A stretch of DNA of 10,632 nt, taken from contig JAGHRX010000287.1 in the NCBI GenBank assembly GCA_018066165.1, positions 1-10,632 on the forward strand. Direction: 5' to 3'. The DNA is from UBA1723 sp018066165 (GTDB lineage Bacteria > Bacteroidota > Bacteroidia > Bacteroidales > Paludibacteraceae). Made by a program: the position numbers and the translations under genes. The notes under the pieces were generated by a model. It did not search any database, was not told the origin of the DNA, and saw nothing but the letters and a program-made list of their open reading frames with translations. Shown in pieces: positions 8,469-10,632 of the stretch. The first letter of the stretch is position 1, and every line of letters begins with the position of its first letter.

Positions 8469-8490
8469 GTCATGTGAGTCAACACATAAC
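8469..8490. promoter_or_regulatory. Imperfect dyad, possible operator or leader hairpin
   Basis: The arms GTCATGTG and CACATAAC are separated by six bases (AGTCAA). Seven of eight positions pair, and the eighth can be a G-U wobble in RNA read from the minus strand. The dyad ends 49 bp upstream of the vWA ATG, so it could be a dimeric regulator site near the promoter or a weak hairpin in the leader. An 8-bp arm can arise by chance, so confidence is low. Confidence 0.3.
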
Positions 8491-8581
8491 ATTTCCTAAA
8501 AATACAATAAATTATATTCTTTTGTACTGTGCCTCAATATTTTTTATTCACAATTAACTATTTTTAGATATTCGGAGGATT

Positions 8582-8603
8582 GTTAAGGGCGGAACGCCCT
8601 AAC
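8582..8603. repeat. GC-rich hairpin 1 downstream of the TonB pair
   Basis: GTTAAGGGCG and CGCCCTAAC pair around a GAA loop to give a nine-pair stem with one bulged A. It lies about 75 bp past the stop of the short TonB gene. On the minus strand it is followed by AATCCTCC rather than a T run, so it is not a standard intrinsic terminator. It may be a short dispersed palindromic element or an mRNA 3'-end stabiliser. Confidence 0.5.
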
Positions 8604-8613
8604 CCATCTCCCA

Positions 8614-8636
8614 ACGCGAGCCCGTAGGGCGAGCGT
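8614..8636. repeat. GC-rich hairpin 2 with tandem G-A internal loop
   Basis: The order ACGC, GA, GCCC, GTA, GGGC, GA, GCGT gives two four-pair stems separated by a symmetric GA/GA internal loop, which in RNA can form sheared G-A pairs. It also contains GCGAGC twice (8616-8621 and 8629-8634). It sits 10 bp from hairpin 1 and about 42 bp after the short TonB stop. No T tract follows on either strand, so a simple terminator is unlikely. Confidence 0.5.
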
Positions 8637-8678
8637 ATAAAGAAAAGCGTGTATTGGACAACTCGTATATAATTGCCT

Positions 8679-9380
8679 TTATTTTTTTAATGCAGGAGAA
8701 ACTATTGGCGAAATCATACCATCCACCTTATTATTCATTTCCTCTTCAGACAACTTAAAAAACACAGGCAAACTATACTTTGTGCGTACCGTTTTATCCA
8801 TAAGCTTACCCGGTTTCCATTTTGGCATTTTTCCAACTACTCTCATTGCTTCTTCATCAAGAAGAGGATGAACTCCACGTACTACTTCAATATCAGATAT
8901 TGTGCCATCTGTTCCGACTATAAACTGCACAATCACCCTACCCTGAATACCTGCTTCTCGAGCAACCTCGGGATAAACTATATTATCCTTAATAAAAACC
9001 ATCATAGCTTCTTCTCCACCTGGAAACTCAAGATAGCTTTGTGTCATTTTTCCAGTAACCGCCTCTTCTATATTAACTTTAATTAGTAAAGTATCGGCTT
9101 TTATCCCTGAATTGCAAAATGAAGTTTCATTGCTTGCCGCAGCAGATGCCGCCAACGACACCACCGAAGCCAAACCAATGATCTTCACTGCCTTACCTGC
9201 CATCTTTCGTATATTCAGTTGATCCTCAATATATCTCACCTCAGACTCGCACGCAGGACATGTGCCCAGACAATCACCTTCATGAGTACATTTCACTGGC
9301 TCGTATGGAATATCATTCGCGTCGGCTATCTGCTTACGAATGGCTTTTAATGTTTCGCATGTTTTCTTTCCTTGGTACAT
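8679..9380 (-). CDS. TonB-family protein with N-terminal Cys-rich module and one TonB C-terminal domain, 233 aa
   Basis: TonB proteins pass energy from the inner-membrane ExbB-ExbD motor to outer-membrane receptors through their C-terminal domain in the periplasm. Here that domain spans about 118-210. It opens with FPGGEEAM, then VYPEVAREAGIQGRVIVQF, DGTISDIEVV and MPKWKPGK, all typical of the family. The N-terminus (1-60) holds C8, C31, C37, C41 and C44, a spacing that suggests a metal-binding knuckle. A short hydrophobic segment follows (about 64-80, ending SLAASA). No long Pro-rich periplasm-spanning linker is present, so it may be an atypical TonB or an envelope protein using this fold. 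No exbB or exbD is in the window. The ATG at 9380 shares an AAGCCTATGTA context with the paralogue upstream. The gene follows that paralogue by 48 bp, so the two are probably co-transcribed. Confidence 0.87.
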   Translation of the reverse strand: MYQGKKTCETLKAIRKQIADANDIPYEPVKCTHEGDCLGTCPACESEVRYIEDQLNIRKMAGKAVKIIGLASVVSLAASAAASNETSFCNSGIKADTLLIKVNIEEAVTGKMTQSYLEFPGGEEAMMVFIKDNIVYPEVAREAGIQGRVIVQFIVGTDGTISDIEVVRGVHPLLDEEAMRVVGKMPKWKPGKLMDKTVRTKYSLPVFFKLSEEEMNNKVDGMISPIVSPALKK

Positions 9381-9386
9381 AGGCTT
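9152..9386. repeat. Direct repeat copy A (N-terminal module of the TonB paralogues)
   Basis: This aligns without gaps to 10331-10565 at an offset of 1179 bp. It covers the start codon, the AAGCCT just upstream, the Cys module and the hydrophobic segment. Bases 9178-9245 are identical to 10357-10424 over 68 bp, silent positions included. Similarity falls sharply beyond the hydrophobic segment. Confidence 0.85.
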
Positions 9387-9428
9387 AATTAGAATTCGAT
9401 TAGTAGATTCAAATAAAAAAATGAGGAA

Positions 9429-10559
9429 TCAATTATTTAATTTGAATTTGATTGGCAATATCTGTTTGGTACGAATAGGTCTATCCCCCATCTTAGCCGG
9501 GATCCAATGGGGCATTGTTCTGATAATACGAACTGCTTCTTTATCTAAAATCGGATGAACAGATTGTACCACTTCAATATCAATTATGGATCCATCCTTA
9601 TTTACAACAAACTTAACAATGACAGTTCCTTCAATTCCTTCTTCCTGTGCTGCTCTTGGATAAACCAATTTTTTTGTAAGATAATTAGTCATAGCTTTAT
9701 CTCCGCCAATAAATTTGGCTTTTGTCTCAGACAATGGCTCATATGAGATGTCCCCCTCAACATCTTCAATATCTATTATTGGAGGCATCAGAGTAGTATC
9801 TTTTTTTATAGATATATCTCCTTGTTCGACGTTACTGAGCACTAGGGTTTCTTTTTTAGAATTTACAGAATTACAATTTGAATTAATCTTAGGGTTTAAT
9901 GAAATATTTAATGTGATTTTTGCACGTGCATCTCCACCATTGTATGTTGCAGGAGTCCACTTAGGCATCATCTTGATAACACGAATTATTTCTTTGTCGA
10001 CGGTAGAATCTACAGACGCTCTTATCTTTATATTAGATGTGGATCCATCTCTCTCAACAAAAAATTCGACAATAGCCAAGTCTCTCGTTGATTTTGAATA
10101 TTTGATGTTTTTTTCCAAGAAATCAAACATAGCACCATCACCTCCAGGAAATTCCGCGTATGTACCTTCGTCATCAGAATCCTCCCCCTCCGAATATATA
10201 ACTTGACTCACTGAAGGAGTCTCTGTAAATGGTGGTGGGGGTGGTACGCCAAGTTCAGAATCATCAATATAAATTTCCCCTTCTTCATAACTTGGATGAT
10301 TGTCTACCCTATGTGAAGATGTGCATGCAGCCAACGACACCATCGAAGCCAAACCGATGATCTTCACTGCCTTACCTGCCATCTTTCGTATATTCAGTTG
10401 ATCCTCAATATATCTCACCTCAGATTCGCACACAGGACATGTACCCAGACAATCTCCCTGGTGTGTGCATTGTCTTGGCTCATATGGGATATCATTCGCG
10501 TCGGCTATCTGCTTACGAATGACTTTTAATGTCTCACATGTATGCTTCCCTTTATACAT
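9429..10559 (-). CDS. TonB-family protein with N-terminal Cys-rich module and two TonB-type C-terminal domains, 376 aa
   Basis: Residues 1-60 repeat the five-Cys module of the downstream paralogue (C8, C31, C37, C41, C44). The hydrophobic segment ends in LAAC at 76-79, a perfect lipobox. A linker with five prolines (106-110) and an acidic patch (124-131) follows. The first TonB-like domain, about 136-222, keeps FPGGDGAM, DGS and MPKWTPA but has lost the YPxxAxxxGIxG segment, replaced by YSKSTRDLAI. The second, about 281-375, is complete: FIGGDKAM, VYPRAAQEEGIEGTVIV, DGSIIDIEVV, MPHWIPAK. The likely role is envelope energy transduction or partner binding, with ExbB/ExbD not seen here. I chose the ATG at 10559 because it aligns with the paralogue's start. 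A TTG at 10589 would extend the frame by 10 residues but lies inside a -7-like promoter box. Confidence 0.85.
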   Translation of the reverse strand: MYKGKHTCETLKVIRKQIADANDIPYEPRQCTHQGDCLGTCPVCESEVRYIEDQLNIRKMAGKAVKIIGLASMVSLAACTSSHRVDNHPSYEEGEIYIDDSELGVPPPPPFTETPSVSQVIYSEGEDSDDEGTYAEFPGGDGAMFDFLEKNIKYSKSTRDLAIVEFFVERDGSTSNIKIRASVDSTVDKEIIRVIKMMPKWTPATYNGGDARAKITLNISLNPKINSNCNSVNSKKETLVLSNVEQGDISIKKDTTLMPPIIDIEDVEGDISYEPLSETKAKFIGGDKAMTNYLTKKLVYPRAAQEEGIEGTVIVKFVVNKDGSIIDIEVVQSVHPILDKEAVRIIRTMPHWIPAKMGDRPIRTKQILPIKFKLNN

Positions 10560-10565
10560 AGGCTT
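10331..10565. repeat. Direct repeat copy B (N-terminal module of the TonB paralogues)
   Basis: This is the partner of 9152-9386. The perfect 68-bp core is 10357-10424. The shared tract stops near the end of the hydrophobic segment, where this copy encodes Cys79 (TGC) and the other encodes Ser79 (TCT). Confidence 0.85.
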
Positions 10566-10586
10566 TATTTTCTGCTTAAACAGATA

Positions 10587-10594
10587 CAAAAATA
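10587..10594 (-). promoter_or_regulatory. Bacteroidota-type -7 box upstream of the TonB pair
   Basis: On the minus strand this reads TATTTTTG, an exact match to TAnnTTTG recognised by the primary sigma factor of Bacteroidota. Transcription would start roughly at 10578-10583, leaving a leader of about 20-25 nt before the ATG at 10559. A TTTG at the expected -33 spacing of 19-21 bp is missing; the nearest TTTG lies 27 bp away. The region is T-rich, so a chance match is possible. Confidence 0.35.
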
Positions 10595-10632
10595 AAAGAA
10601 AAGAAGAATTATGGTAATAATCAAACCAAATA

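Larger units (their letters stand above)
8421..8678. other. Intergenic region upstream of the vWA operon
   Basis: This 258-bp AT-rich spacer separates the TonB pair from the vWA operon and should hold the operon promoter. I find no good match to the Bacteroidota TAnnTTTG box in the right orientation: the nearest is TATTTTTA (minus strand, 8504 to 8497), one base off and lacking a TTTG -33 element. The spacer holds an imperfect dyad (8469-8490) and two GC-rich hairpins (8582-8636). No open reading frame or RNA gene is visible. Confidence 0.6.

Noticed and set aside
8497..8504. Promoter -7 box for the vWA operon
   Set aside because: TATTTTTA departs from TAnnTTTG at the last base, no TTTG lies 19-21 bp upstream, and such matches are common in AT-rich DNA.
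8582..8636. Intrinsic terminator after the TonB pair
   Set aside because: The stems are good but no run of T follows on the minus strand, so I list them as hairpin repeats instead.
9413..9420. -7-like box in the 48-bp gap between the TonB genes
   Set aside because: TTTATTTG is one base off consensus and no -33 element is seen; read-through from the upstream gene explains expression.
9715..10206. 163-codon open frame on the plus strand
   Set aside because: It is antisense to the TonB domains, whose conserved motifs clearly fix the real frame on the minus strand.
10557..10589. TTG start at 10589 for the long TonB gene, adding 10 residues
   Set aside because: It lies inside the -7-like box and has no counterpart in the paralogue, whose start and AAGCCT context align with the ATG at 10559.

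Overview
The window looks like a chromosomal segment of a member of the Bacteroidales (phylum Bacteroidota); I cannot name the genus. The signs are short AT-rich leaders without clear Shine-Dalgarno sites, a match to the Bacteroidota -7 promoter box (TAnnTTTG), and energy-transducer TonB proteins that start with a Cys-rich segment I associate with this group. All six genes I can support lie on the minus strand, so transcription runs from high to low coordinates. I see no tRNA, rRNA, CRISPR array, transposase or phage gene.

Upstream block (8679-10632): two tandem TonB-family genes. They share an almost identical N-terminal module: five cysteines, then a short hydrophobic segment. After that they diverge. 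The longer protein carries two TonB C-terminal domains and the shorter carries one. A 68-bp perfect direct repeat inside the shared module points to recent duplication or gene conversion. A -7-like box at 10587-10594 could drive the pair.

Spacer (8421-8678): 258 bp, AT-rich, holding two GC-rich hairpins side by side and an imperfect dyad about 50 bp upstream of the next gene.

Main block (1-8420): four genes in the order secreted/membrane von Willebrand A (vWA) protein, 1102-aa tubulin/FtsZ-like protein, 845-aa two-TM protein, and a membrane protein that runs off the window. The gaps are 41 bp, then a 1-bp TGATG overlap, then a 4-bp ATGA overlap, so this is almost certainly one operon with translational coupling. 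The vWA protein should hold its metal-binding domain in the periplasm, with one TM helix and a cytoplasmic tail. The tubulin-like protein has no membrane segment and should be cytosolic. The last two are predicted inner-membrane proteins with large soluble parts. The combination resembles the FtsZ-like family 1 / vWA system that Makarova and Koonin (2010) proposed from genome context as a membrane-remodelling machine. The two downstream membrane proteins match nothing I recognise. This operon is the best candidate for a poorly described system here.

A second notable point is a perfect 20-bp palindrome (995-1014) inside the coding part of the 845-aa gene. It resembles a dispersed palindromic repeat that has become part of an open reading frame.
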